Assembly (NCBI GenBank): GCA_965249005.1
Contig: CBDFLD010000009.1
Location: forward strand, 84,797 to 148,796
Direction of reading: 5' to 3'
Length of the DNA stretch: 64,000 bases
Origin: CBDFLD01 sp965249005
GTDB lineage: Bacteria > Acidobacteriota > UBA6911
Positions within the stretch are counted from its first letter, which is position 1; every line of letters begins with the position of its first letter. This document shows, one piece after another, positions 1 to 8,157 of this stretch. The notes beneath the pieces are model-generated. The model did not search any database and had not been told where the DNA came from. It saw only the letters and a list, made by a program, of their open reading frames with translations. The position numbers and the translations under genes are program-made.

Positions 1-212
1 CGCCGCATGAACTTCCCGGAGTGATGAACCAACAGTACAACTTCTCAGACCCGAAAAGATCGAAAAGGAATTCGTCCAGGTTGCCATTGACCTGAAGGAC
101 ATCATTGTTCTGGATGGTGTTGACCTAATGGCGCAGGTTTTAGGAAGATGTCGGAAATCGAAACTCACTAAATCGGGACTGATACAATGTCCGGGGACCT
201 AGAACCGACGGA
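1..212. other. No gene recognised
   Basis: I see no convincing coding frame, RNA or repeat in this stretch. It may hold the end of a gene that lies mostly outside the window, but no protein family is recognisable. Confidence 0.4.
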
Positions 213-581
213 GTGTCCATGAGAATACCTTCCCCCGACGAACCACTGACGGAAGCCGAACTGGACCGTCTCCAGCATTGTCTCGAGAATTTCACCCACC
301 TGGCGGAAGATCTCAGCGCATTTATTGAGTGCAGCGACAGCTATGACCCGAGGAACTGGGCGTTTGAGAATATCAGCAACACGGTGAGTATTGCGAAGCT
401 GAATGACTTGCTGAAAACCGCAGCAGAAAAAGACGGGCGCCTATGGACCCGCGATATATCATTGGTCCACTGGTGGGTCAGCCCAGCCCATTTAGACGAG
501 ATCCCCGATGACCTGCGCGCGGCCTACGCTGCGCTCAAAAAAGAGCATGCTCTCAGTTTCACCTCAGTCGACATGGACTAG
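213..581 (+). CDS. Hypothetical protein, 122 aa
   Basis: Unrecognised acidic, soluble protein of about 120 residues with no signal peptide or membrane segment. The frame opens at a GTG (213) with an in-frame ATG two codons later (219), and either could be the start. Its composition (balanced charges, regular Trp and Leu, ending SVDMD) looks like real coding. The stop codon is the TAG inside the CTAG that flanks the neighbouring IS1182-type element. Because the IS duplicated that CTAG, the reading frame ends where it did before insertion, and the pre-insertion gene overlapped tail-to-tail with the glycosyltransferase gene on the other strand. Function unknown. Confidence 0.55.
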   Translation: MSMRIPSPDEPLTEAELDRLQHCLENFTHLAEDLSAFIECSDSYDPRNWAFENISNTVSIAKLNDLLKTAAEKDGRLWTRDISLVHWWVSPAHLDEIPDDLRAAYAALKKEHALSFTSVDMD

Positions 582-2051
582 CAGTCCGTGGTAAAAGTCT
601 GGTAAATCCTTTTGTTCGCAATCGACTCTCTACTGCGCTTCGACTAAAATCGACGCATGGCCATGGGAAAAAAGAAACGCAAGTCGAAGCAGACCAACAT
701 GTGGGTGCCGACTCAACATCTCCCCAGGAGTGCATCCCACCCTTTCTACCAGCGATTGAATCAGGTGCTCGACGAAGCCGGGTTTGACGAGTTTGTCGAG
801 CAGCGATGTGCGTGTTTTTATGCACCCAAGATGGGTCGCCCAAGTCTGGCACCTGGTCGATACTTCCGTCTTTTGATGATCGGATACTTCGAGGGACTGG
901 ATTCGGAGCGAGCTATCGCCTGGCGTGCTGCCGATTCGCTGAGCCTGCGCGGGTTCTTGGGACTCGAGTGGGGCGAGGATCCGTCGGATCATTCGACGAT
1001 CTCCCGCACGCGACGGCGCATGGATGTGGAGACGCATAGCGCAGTCTTTGCCTGGATCCTGAGCCGGCTCGCTGAGGCGGACCTGGTGAAGGGCAAGACC
1101 CTCGGGGTGGATGCGACCACTCTGGAAGCCAACGCGGCTTTGCGCAGCATTGTACGGCGGGATACCGGAGACAGTTACGAGACCTACTTGACGAAACTGG
1201 CACAGGAATCGGGTATTGAGACACCGACCCGGGAGGATCTGGCGCGCATAGATCGCAAGCGGCCGAAGAAGGGTTCCAACGATGACTGGCAGCACCCGCA
1301 GGATCCGGACGCCCGCATCACCAAGATGAAGGACGGCCGCACGCATCTGGCTCACAAGGCCGAACACGCCGTGGATCTGGAAACCGGAGCGGTGGTTGGC
1401 ATCACGGTTCAGGGAGCCAACCAGGGCGATACGACGACGATCAAGAAGACGCTCATTGAAGCGGCCGAACAACTCGAGGGTGTGCTGCCTGAAAGCGATA
1501 GACTGCAGGAGCTTGTGACCGACAAGGGATATCACAGCACGCAACTGGTAGAAGATCTCGAGCAACTGGAGATCCGAAGCTACATTTCCGAACCAAAGCG
1601 GGGTAAACGGCGGTGGCACGGGAACACCCGTGCGCGGGATGCCGTGTACCGAAATCGTAGACGTATCCGAGGAGAACGGGGAAAGCGCCTGCTTCGCCAA
1701 CGGGGAGAACGACTGGAACGACCTTGTGCACACCTCTATGAAACAGGTGCAATGCGGCGGACATATCTCCGTGGTCATCCGAACATCCTCAAACGGTTGC
1801 TGCTTCATGTCGGTGCATTGAATCTCGGACTGCTGATGCGACAGCTGTATGGCGTGGGCACGCCGCGGAGTCTGCAGGGGCGTCTCTGCGCCTTTCTGAC
1901 GCGTATCTTGGCCTTTTTCAGATGGTCGAGGTCGATCTCGGCCACTTTTTGGCCGAGGAAGACATCTGTAGATGAATTCCATCCAGTATGCACCAGGATC
2001 ATCGTTGTCCGTGGATCTGTGCTCCATCCGGTTTTAGCCACGGGCTGCTAG
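578..2051 (+). mobile_element. IS1182-type insertion sequence with CTAG target duplication
   Basis: The element carries one transposase and imperfect terminal inverted repeats: left end CAGTCCGTGGTAAAAG just after 581, right end (reverse complement) CAGCCCGTGGCTAAAA just before 2048. Both ends are flanked by CTAG (578-581 and 2048-2051), which I read as a 4-bp palindromic target duplication; the coordinates given include both copies. The element sits exactly between two convergent genes whose stop codons both use this CTAG. Family assignment rests on the transposase, and the boundaries on the end alignment. Confidence 0.8.
657..2051 (+). CDS. IS1182-family transposase
   Basis: DDE transposase of 464 aa that would cut and paste its own IS. 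An N-terminal helical DUF772-type region (about residues 20-120, with the motif GRPSLAPGRYFRLL) is followed by the RNase-H-like catalytic domain. Likely catalytic residues are D152 (VDATTLEANA), D289 (VTDKGYHS) and E362 (YETGAMRRTYLRG). Length and motif order fit intact IS1182 members, and no frameshift is evident. The last ~45 residues read through the terminal repeat, and the TAG stop itself lies in the duplicated CTAG. The long antisense frame over this gene is a shadow. The element may still be active. Confidence 0.88.
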   Translation: MAMGKKKRKSKQTNMWVPTQHLPRSASHPFYQRLNQVLDEAGFDEFVEQRCACFYAPKMGRPSLAPGRYFRLLMIGYFEGLDSERAIAWRAADSLSLRGFLGLEWGEDPSDHSTISRTRRRMDVETHSAVFAWILSRLAEADLVKGKTLGVDATTLEANAALRSIVRRDTGDSYETYLTKLAQESGIETPTREDLARIDRKRPKKGSNDDWQHPQDPDARITKMKDGRTHLAHKAEHAVDLETGAVVGITVQGANQGDTTTIKKTLIEAAEQLEGVLPESDRLQELVTDKGYHSTQLVEDLEQLEIRSYISEPKRGKRRWHGNTRARDAVYRNRRRIRGERGKRLLRQRGERLERPCAHLYETGAMRRTYLRGHPNILKRLLLHVGALNLGLLMRQLYGVGTPRSLQGRLCAFLTRILAFFRWSRSISATFWPRKTSVDEFHPVCTRIIVVRGSVLHPVLATGC

Positions 2052-3290
2052 GCCTTCGAGCTCTCGGACCATGACGATTCGCCCCGGTCAAGAATAGACT
2101 GCAAAGTGTTCTCGAAGCGATCAGTGACCGCTGCCCAGCTGTGGCCTTCAACGACCAGGTCACGGGCTTCTTGTCCGATGCGATCACAGCGATTCTGGTC
2201 CTGGAGCAGTGCGATCACGCTATCTGCAAAAGCCTTGGGGCTGTCCGCAAGAATGATGTCCTCTCCATGGGATACGGGCAGACCCTCTGCGCCGATGTTG
2301 GTCGATACGACGGCCTTCCCGCAGGCCATCGCTTCGAATATCTTGATCCGCGTTCCGCTGCCACTCAAAAGGGGGACCACGTAGACCTGAGCGCGGTGCA
2401 GGTAAGGGCGGATGTCCGGGACATCACCGGTGACGATGACATCATCCCTGTCGCTGCCAAGCGCCATGATGCTCTCGGGCGGGCGGCGCCCGACAATCCA
2501 GCACTTTGTCACGGGAACAGTGTCCTGGATGCGCGGCAGGATGTCATCGACCATATAGTGCGCCGCTACCTGGTTCGGCATCCAATCCATCGAGCCGGTA
2601 AAGACGATTGCACCCGGATCCTGAGCATCTGACTCGGTGGCCGGCGAGAAGTAATCCAGGTCGACCCCCGTCGGGATCGTTGTCAGTCGATCGGCATCAA
2701 TAAACTCGGCGAACACAGCTTTGTCATCGTCAGACACGGTCAATACATGGTCTGCACGCGGCAGGTACTTACTTTCGAGTGCGTTCATCTTGGTGCTCTC
2801 AGCCTTGAACACCATTTGCCAGGGCTTACTTGTCGCCACTTCTGGCCTGTCGCTCCCAGATTCGCGCCTCGACGTTGTGCGTGAATATGACGACCGGACA
2901 ATTCAGGTCCTGCGGAATAAGTTCCGCAGGATGAATGAAGTCGCAGAGAACCAGGTCGTACGCTTCAGAGTCGATGTGGTGTTTGAGCGCTTGCCTGACT
3001 TCGGGTGAATTACAACGTGCGGCTGTGTAGGGGCGCCCAGCGAGATGGCTTTTTGCGACGTCGGCGTAGTACGCCACTGACCCCTTCCTTGACAGTTGCA
3101 GAGGGACAGTGATCAAGTTGCTGAGTGCGGATTCGTAGCCGACATGCTGATCGTCTTCGTGTGCTTCGTAATAGGTGAATAAGCTCACATCATGGCGCCC
3201 TGCCAGTTCCATGAGAATCTGGTGACTACGAATTCTACCGCCCTTATCCAAAGGGACGATCCCGCCTGATTTGACCCATAAAATTTTCAT
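2048..3290 (-). pseudogene. GT4 glycosyltransferase, frameshifted
   Basis: Cytosolic group-1 (GT4) sugar transferase of about 410 aa, of the kind used for polysaccharide or exopolysaccharide assembly. The N-terminal part begins MKILWVKSGG at 3290 and reads to a stop at 2826. The C-terminal part continues in another frame from about 2839 to 2048 and holds the nucleotide-sugar motif GSGTRIKIFEAMACGKAVV. The two halves join naturally if one A is removed near 2840 (WERQA then EVATSKPWQ), so this is a single-base frameshift, real or a sequencing error. The C-terminus is complete: its TAG lies in the CTAG shared with the IS. The methyltransferase gene upstream on the same strand is probably in the same operon and is frameshifted too. 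Confidence 0.75.
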
Positions 3291-3369
3291 GTCGAGAATA
3301 GAATGACCGAACAAGGATCGGCAATCAACACTGATGCTTGAAAGGCAGACGGATCGTTCACTTTTCCTC

Positions 3370-4126
3370 CTACCTATTTGAACGGCTTGCCTCTGGCTTT
3401 CGGCACAAAACACACCAGCCTTGAGAGTTTGCGTCCCAGGGGATCCAGCGGTCCAGAAACGGGGCAATAACTTTGAACAGGAATCCAAAGAGTATTCGAG
3501 CAATCAAGCTGGTTGGGATCAGAATGATTTTTTTGATAGGACTGGTTGCGCTATCGCGCAGAACTCGTGCGGTATAATGCAGTTGAACGGCCAGGTTGAT
3601 AAAATGTCCTCCCCGCGCTTCGCACTCGAGCACTTCAAACCCAGCATCTTCGAGCAGCTTCTGTAAGCCAATATTGGTGAAGTGATAAAAATGGTGCGGC
3701 AGGTTATGCAGGTATGCCGATTGCGGCGCTGTAAGGGCAAGTTCCCCCCCCGGATTTTAGAATTCGAAAAAGCTCGCGACAGACTGCATCGGGATTCGGC
3801 ACATGCTCCAACACTTGTGTGCAAAGAATAATATCATAGCGATTTCCTTTGAATGGAGTCTCTGCTACGTCGCCAACATAATCAACACCGTCGGCCTCGT
3901 ATAAGTCGAGTGTCTCAAGGTTCGCGCCTTTCGCCAGTATATCATCCCGTACGTACTGCTCAGATTCGGATCCGGACCCGGCATCCAAAACTCGGACATC
4001 CTTCAGATCTCGTTGGAGAATATGTTTTTTGACAAAACCATTAATTTGAGCCCGCGGGATCTGCATTCGTGTATGAAGGGATTCCGGAAGAAATTTACGG
4101 CCAAGAGATTTTTTGGGCTTTCCCAT
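3370..4126 (-). pseudogene. Class I SAM methyltransferase, frameshifted in a G run
   Basis: SAM-dependent methyltransferase (Methyltransf_11 type), about 252 aa if repaired. The N-terminal frame from ATG 4126 holds the SAM motif VLDAGSGSES and the post-motif LCTQVLEHVPNPD. The frame breaks at a run of eight C on the + strand (3744-3751). With seven it would read on as SGGELALTAPQSAYLHNLPHHF and finish in the frame ending at 3370 (EASRSNR). The substrate is not visible; next to a GT4 gene, a role in surface-glycan or lipid modification is an inference. A homopolymer indel is the classic signature of either phase variation or sequencing error, so it should be checked before calling the gene dead. 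Confidence 0.72.
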
Positions 4127-4147
4127 TAGAAATATCTATTTGCTGTA

Positions 4148-4208
4148 CGCTGTCAAGGAGACATAACAACACCGTATCGGAAGCTGCAGGGAAGGCATCT
4201 CAGGAGCA
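4148..4208. repeat. Dispersed repeat R2, copy A (tail only)
   Basis: Short copy of a repeat seen five times in the window. It shares CTGTCAAGGAGACATAACAA and the following AGGGAAGGCATCTC-type sequence with the copies near 9.8, 28.0, 30.5 and 32.1 kb. Only the distal part is present here, just upstream of the methyltransferase start. See copies at 27822 and 30271 for the longer version with a transposase remnant. Confidence 0.6.
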
Positions 4209-4314
4209 GGCTTCGCTTAGGGCGTTTGCGATGACTCCATATCCGAAAACCTGCACCCTATCTGCACCCCAGCCAAACCCCTCGTTGGGCAGCATCCATA
4301 CACGTGCTTGCAAA
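4209..4314. other. Spacer with integrase-flank-like direct repeats
   Basis: No gene. It contains a CTGCACCCTATCTGCACCC tandem (about 4252-4270), like the one at about 5883-5900 after the tRNA fragment, a pattern often found beside integrase attachment sites. It ends with the left copy (4301-4314) of the 14-bp direct repeat that flanks the IS3-type element. Confidence 0.4.
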
Positions 4315-4359
4315 TGAGTCGGACCCAGTTTTCTTGGACACAGAATAAGAGATAATGAG

Positions 4360-4794
4360 ATGTCCAAGGAGGTGGAAATGGTTCGAACGAAGAGGGTGAA
4401 GTGGAAGGCGACGGCAGGAACGGAGGGAGCCCGTAGGGCGACTGGAGTTCGGGCCGTCGGCGCCGCGTCCGGGGCGAGGCCTCTGGAGCCGGGGCAGCGT
4501 TGGAGCGGAGGACGAAAGCGGGACGTGGTGCTGCGACTGCTGCGGGGCGAATCTCTGGATGCGCTGTCGCGTGAGGTGGGCGTGGAAATCTACCGGCTGG
4601 AGGAGTGGCGGGAGCGGGCCTTGGCCGGGCTCGAGCTCGGCTTGAAGAATCACCAGGGCGAGCCGTTGGCGGAGGCGCTCGACGCTGCGAAGCGTCACAT
4701 CGGGGAGCTGTCCATGGAAATCGAGCTGCTGCGCAATCGCGCCCGGGCGGCGGAGAAGCGCCTCCCTTTGGCGATGAGGAGGTCGCGACGATGA
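4360..4794 (+). CDS. IS3-type OrfA (DNA-binding subunit)
   Basis: Helix-turn-helix protein of 144 aa that binds the IS ends. After a basic, low-complexity N-terminus, residues about 45-85 (RKRDVVLRLLRGESLDALS then VGVEIYRLEEW) form the HTH typical of IS3-group OrfA proteins. The C-terminal ELSMEIELLRNR stretch looks like the leucine-zipper dimerisation helix. Its TGA overlaps the OrfB ATG as ATGA (4791-4794), so OrfB may be made by translational coupling rather than only by programmed frameshifting. The first ATG (4360) may be followed by a better start at 4378. Confidence 0.8.
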   Translation: MSKEVEMVRTKRVKWKATAGTEGARRATGVRAVGAASGARPLEPGQRWSGGRKRDVVLRLLRGESLDALSREVGVEIYRLEEWRERALAGLELGLKNHQGEPLAEALDAAKRHIGELSMEIELLRNRARAAEKRLPLAMRRSRR

Positions 4795-5690
4795 GCGAGA
4801 CGATCTCCGAAGCCACGGGTCAACGTTACGGGATCCAGCGCGTGTGTCAGGCCTGGGAGCGCTCGCGCTCGGCGCTCTACGCCCGGCGGACAAGCGAGCA
4901 GAAGCGGCAGGAGGGCGAGGAACCCACTCGGCGGGGTCCCCAGCCCAAGGTGTCGGACGAGAAGCTTTTGGAGGCGATCCAGGCCGATCTGGAGCGCTCA
5001 CCGTTCCAGGGCGAGGGTCATCGTAAGGTCCACGCGCGGCTTCGGATCTTGGACGGGATCCGGGTTGCGCGCAAGCGGGTGCTGCGGGTCATGCGAGAGC
5101 ATGAGTTGCTCTCACCACACCGCGGACGCCAGGGTGGAACGAAGGCACACGATGGGAAGATCGTCACCCTGGCGCCGAACGTGATGTGGGGGACCGACGG
5201 AGTGCGGGTGTTCACGCTCGATGACGGGTGGGTCTGGATTTTCGCGGCGGTGGAGCACTGGAACGCGGAGTGTGTGGGGTGGCACGTGTGCAAGGTCGGT
5301 AGCCGCTTCGCGGCGTTGGAGCCGATCTCGCAGGGTCTGCTGCGCCTCTATGGTTCCATTGACTCCGACGTTGCCCGGGGGCTGGCGCTCCGGATGGACC
5401 ACGGCTCCCAGTACCTGTCGGATCACTTCCTCAACCAGATCCGGTGCTGGGGCATCCGTCCCAGCTTCGGTTTTGTCGAGGAACCGGAAACGAACGGAGT
5501 TGCGGAGCGGTGGAATCGCACGCTCAAGGACCAAGCGATCCACGGGAGAATCTTCCAGAACCTCCAGAAGGTGCGTGCCGCCGTGGCCGAGTTCGTGGAG
5601 TTGTACAACAAGACCTGGCGTCTCGAGAAGATCGATTATCAAACACCGATCGAGGCACGCGAGGCGCACAAGCTACGCCAGGCGGCGTAG
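4791..5690 (+). CDS. IS3-type OrfB transposase (rve integrase core)
   Basis: Catalytic subunit, 299 aa from the ATG at 4791. An HTH_21-like region (about 50-105) precedes the retroviral-integrase-like core. The DDE triad is visible as D136 (MWGTDG), D203 (RMDHGSQY) and E239 (NGVAERWNRT), with 35 residues between the last two, as expected for DD35E enzymes. A longer reading frame extends upstream over OrfA but lacks OrfB-like content, so the ATG overlapping the OrfA stop was chosen. Intact; the element may be functional. Confidence 0.85.
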   Translation: MSETISEATGQRYGIQRVCQAWERSRSALYARRTSEQKRQEGEEPTRRGPQPKVSDEKLLEAIQADLERSPFQGEGHRKVHARLRILDGIRVARKRVLRVMREHELLSPHRGRQGGTKAHDGKIVTLAPNVMWGTDGVRVFTLDDGWVWIFAAVEHWNAECVGWHVCKVGSRFAALEPISQGLLRLYGSIDSDVARGLALRMDHGSQYLSDHFLNQIRCWGIRPSFGFVEEPETNGVAERWNRTLKDQAIHGRIFQNLQKVRAAVAEFVELYNKTWRLEKIDYQTPIEAREAHKLRQAA

Positions 5691-5761
5691 CTCAAACTTG
5701 TGTCCAAGGAACCGGGTGCGCTACACACGTGCTTGCAAATTCTTGTTTTTCTTGGATTTGG

Positions 5762-5808
<47 letters not shown>

Positions 5809-5809
5809 T

Positions 5810-5925
5810 GTTTTATAGCTATTGACTCCATTGCATTTGCAGAACTTAACCCTGCACAATCCTGCGCACAGCGGCAAGGTCCTGCACTTTCTGCACCCTA
5901 TACGCACCCAGGTCACCCTGAAAGG
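5810..5925. repeat. Attachment-arm-like sequence, also present at 35.63-35.79 kb inverted
   Basis: After the tRNA fragment comes sequence containing CCCTGCACAATCCTGC and GCGGCAA, then CTGCACC..ACGCACCC repeats. A diverged reverse-complement version (CCCTGCACAATCCTGCAT, GAGCGGCAA) lies at about 35625-35795, near the intact tRNA-Arg. I read both as arm sequences left by related tRNA-targeting elements. Confidence 0.5.
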
Positions 5926-5929
5926 TAGG

Positions 5930-6160
5930 GGGATATGGAGTCCCAGACCCCAGATGGAACGATGCGTCGGTGTCCGACAACGTCCCTATGGCTCTGTTGT
6001 GTGTAACACGTGCCACTCGTTGGGTCCCATACTGGGACTCCCCGGCTTGAAAAAATCTCAGAGGATTTTTTTACTAATCCGAATTTGCCTTCGTAGCTCT
6101 TTTCCCATGGGTCCCATACCGGGACTCCTTACCTCCCCCAAGACTCTACAGAAAGTGTGT
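5930..6160. repeat. Repeat R1 copy 1 (palindrome-bearing arm sequence)
   Basis: This block carries GAGTCCCAGACCCCAGATGG, then TGTCCGACAACGTCCCTA, GGCTCTGTTGTGTGTAACAC, and two copies of GTCCC-N5-GGGAC palindromes (about 6026 and 6113). Related blocks occur at 7518-7660, 9048-9160 and 11520-11645. It abuts a tRNA-Leu fragment here and at 9.2 kb, which again suggests attachment-site debris. Confidence 0.6.
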
Positions 6161-6177
6161 AGCACCCTTGACAGTAC

Positions 6178-6235
6178 TGGTGCCGAAGGAGGGGGTCGAA
6201 CCCACATGGTCGCAGAGACCCACGGATTCTGAGTC
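6178..6235 (-). pseudogene. tRNA-Leu(CAG) 3' fragment
   Basis: Reading the minus strand, an anticodon stem-loop with loop CTCAGAA (anticodon CAG), a variable arm, a T-arm GTGGGTTCGACCCCC and an acceptor ending CTTCGGCACCA can be seen. The matching 5' acceptor and D-arm are absent from the adjoining sequence, so this is a 3' half only, with encoded CCA. It abuts repeat R1. Confidence 0.65.
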
Positions 6236-6509
6236 GAGGTGTTACAGATCTGCAGTCAACTTCACGGAGGCAATTCGGACTTGAAGCTTTTCAGAAGACC
6301 TCGACACTCACACGGCGCACTCCTTCGTCATCCAACGAAGAATCGATGCCCTGTTATCGGCCGCGGAGGGGACTCAATCAGCGCAAAAAGAGCCTACTTC
6401 ATTGACCGACACGGCTACGGTACAATAGGGCTCGCGACCCTGAGGGTGTAGGCTCTGCTTGCCATAACGGAAGGGGTTCTTAATCGACCTGGATCGTAAA
6501 AGCGATCGC
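6236..6509. other. No gene recognised
   Basis: No convincing frame or RNA. The 70-aa frame at 6239-6451 has no recognisable features and begins inside the tRNA-like debris. Confidence 0.4.
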
Positions 6510-6623
6510 TCATGCGCGTTTATTCTTCTTTTCTTTTTTCAATTTTCTTTTTTCCTTTGGACTCAGCTGGGCCTTTTTCTGTTGTTCCTTTTTGCCTTTA
6601 TCTTTACTTCCCTTATCACCCAT
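6510..6623 (-). CDS. Small lysine-rich protein, 37 aa
   Basis: A very basic peptide starting MGDKGSKDKGKK and ending KKEKKNKRA, read from an ATG at 6623. The ATG has a good GGAG ribosome-binding site about 7 bases upstream (ACGGAGAAACCGAT). It lies 35 bp downstream of the cold-shock gene on the same strand, so the two are probably co-transcribed. Small Lys-rich proteins beside csp genes are known in several Gram-negative groups. Function unknown; the charge suggests nucleic-acid contact. The longer frame that reads on from 6935 overlaps csp in another frame and is not used. Confidence 0.6.
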   Translation of the reverse strand: MGDKGSKDKGKKEQQKKAQLSPKEKRKLKKEKKNKRA

Positions 6624-6658
6624 ATCGGTTTCTCCGTGATTGAAAACGAATGTTCCTC

Positions 6659-6865
6659 TCAGCTCCGCGAGACCGGCTTGACGTTTTCGGCTCTTGGCCC
6701 TTTCGGTCCACGTCCTTCGGTGAATGACACTCGTTGTCCTTCTTGGAGTTCTTCGTAGCTCACCCCTTCGAGGTTTGACGAGTGAAAAAACAGGTCCTTG
6801 TCGCTCCCGATATCGATAAACCCGAAGCCCTTGTCCGTGAGTCGCTTGATGGTGCCTTCTGCCAT
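6659..6865 (-). CDS. csp: Cold-shock domain protein (CspA family)
   Basis: Single-stranded RNA/DNA-binding chaperone of 68 aa made of one OB-fold cold-shock domain. RNP1 is seen as KGFGFID and RNP2 as DLFFHSS, with the usual N-terminal GTIKRL in place of GTVKWF. A GAGG ribosome-binding site lies about 9 bases before the ATG. The KGPRAENV near the C-terminus is the normal ending GPqAxNV. Followed at once by a small Lys-rich gene. An ordinary chromosomal gene stranded among integration debris. Confidence 0.9.
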   Translation of the reverse strand: MAEGTIKRLTDKGFGFIDIGSDKDLFFHSSNLEGVSYEELQEGQRVSFTEGRGPKGPRAENVKPVSRS

Positions 6866-7269
6866 TTGTCCAATTCCTCAAAAAGTGTCCTGCAGCGTTG
6901 CCCGAAAACACCGTGTTCAGGCTGCTCCAGTGCAAAATGCTACTCTACCGGTTGATTTGGCTACAATCAACTGGCAGCAGGCGATGGTAGGTGCCAGAGA
7001 GCGAATCTGGAGCGCAGGCGGCGCGAAGGTTCAGCACGTCGCTCCAAGGGGTAACTATGGAACTGTCAGCACTTTGCTCTGCACCAAGAAAGCGTCAGGG
7101 ACAACGAAGCTGTGTAACTTTTGCAATCAAGAGCGTCGGGGTGAGGCTGAGACAGCGAGGTTCTTGTCGAGAGTGACGGAGCTTGCTTTTGACTCGGACA
7201 GCTACTCGGAAGAGGATTGGGCACGAATGAAGGCCAAAGGCTCACGTGCCCCCTAGGCTTACCTTCAAC
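6866..7269. other. No gene assigned; weak + strand frame
   Basis: A + strand frame ends at 7256 (ending RMKAKGSRAP), but its N-terminal part is antisense to csp and it matches nothing I know. The last ~60 residues (after about 7070) have plausible composition and could be the end of a decayed gene. Nothing else seen. Confidence 0.35.
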
Positions 7270-7328
7270 CTATTGAAAATAAAGTGCGCCCGGCCCGACT
7301 CGAACGGGCGACCTTTTGATTCGTAGTC
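7270..7328. repeat. Attachment-site duplicate: 59-bp copy of tRNA-Arg 3' half
   Basis: Perfect 59-bp direct repeat of 36351-36409. It covers the tRNA-Arg(ACG) 3' half from the anticodon loop to the acceptor end plus 15 bp beyond (TATTGAAAATAAAG). The copy here lacks the 5' half of the tRNA. Identical direct repeats with one intact tRNA are the standard signature of attL/attR, so 7270-36409 may be one integrated element. Confidence 0.75.
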
Positions 7329-8157
7329 CCTGCTGGGGGTGTTTCGGCAAGTTTATGAACTACATGCTGTTAGCCATGAACTCCTGTCGTTACAGGGGTT
7401 CAGAGGGATAGTGCATTTGTTCACCTAGTCCGCTGAGTGCCACGAAAGGCTAGGCAATTTTACGCAATATCTACGCAAGGAATCCGCCTTGGTGATGTGC
7501 CCCCCCCGAGCTAAACAGCGGGGCATGGAGTCCCACGCCCCCAGATGGAACGATCCATCGGCGTCCGACAACGTCCCTACTGCATACTAATGTGCTTCAC
7601 CTTGCACGCAGTGGGTCCCATCGAGGGACTCGTCAACCCAAAAAAATCTGGAGAAATTCTTACCACGCGGTCAAGTTCCCTATGCCCTAGCAAAATAGCC
7701 ATTGGATAGAGCGATCGCTAAACAATCTCGCTGGACACGTTCCAAGACGTTCAAGGAACTGGTGGCCATTTCCACTCGTCATATCTGGCGCCGGACCGGT
7801 TATCGGCCCCAGCCACCACCCGGCACTCTACCCCCAGCCACCACGCCCACCCGGCACCCTCACCCCGTGGCTGGGGGGCTGGTACGGTCTACTCTTTAGA
7901 GTAGGCAGTGCCAGGCCACGACATCCCAGAATCGGCGGGACTACGCGTCCTCTGTGCTACATCAATGGGGGAAGGGTGTCGAGTGCGGTTATCCACTATC
8001 ACTTAATTATTTGGCATACTCGTTGACCATGGACGAGCTGATTGGACTTTCCGAGGCTTAAGCCGTCGCGACTGAAGGCCGAGTGCTCGGATCAGGCTCG
8101 GACTGGGTTGGGACAGAGGGGGCGGTATTGGCTGTTTTAGAACTGACGGTTCCTGCG
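7329..8157. other. Non-coding stretch with repeat R1 copy 2
   Basis: No gene recognised. About 7518-7660 is a second copy of repeat R1 (ATGGAGTCCCACGCCC, CCAGATGGAACGATCCATCG, TCCGACAACGTCCCTA, and a GGGTCCCATCGAGGGACTC palindrome near 7612). A proline-rich reading frame at 7702-7899 is GC-rich repeat, not a protein. Confidence 0.5.

Larger units (their letters stand above)
4315..5725 (+). mobile_element. IS3-type insertion sequence, 1411 bp, 14-bp flanking repeat
   Basis: Two overlapping transposase frames lie between imperfect inverted repeats: left TGAGTCGGACCC..CTTGGACAC, right (reverse complement) TGTAGCGCACCC..CTTGGACAC. Both ends start with TG as usual for IS3. Directly outside the ends is a perfect 14-bp direct repeat, CACGTGCTTGCAAA, at 4301-4314 and 5726-5739. 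IS3 elements normally duplicate 3-5 bp, so this is unusually long. Confidence 0.8.

Noticed and set aside
630..2027. Long minus-strand frame (465 aa) over the IS1182-type transposase
   Set aside because: Antisense shadow: the plus frame has all transposase motifs, the minus frame has none.
6798..7256. 152-aa plus-strand frame
   Set aside because: Front part is antisense to csp; rest has no recognisable domain or start.
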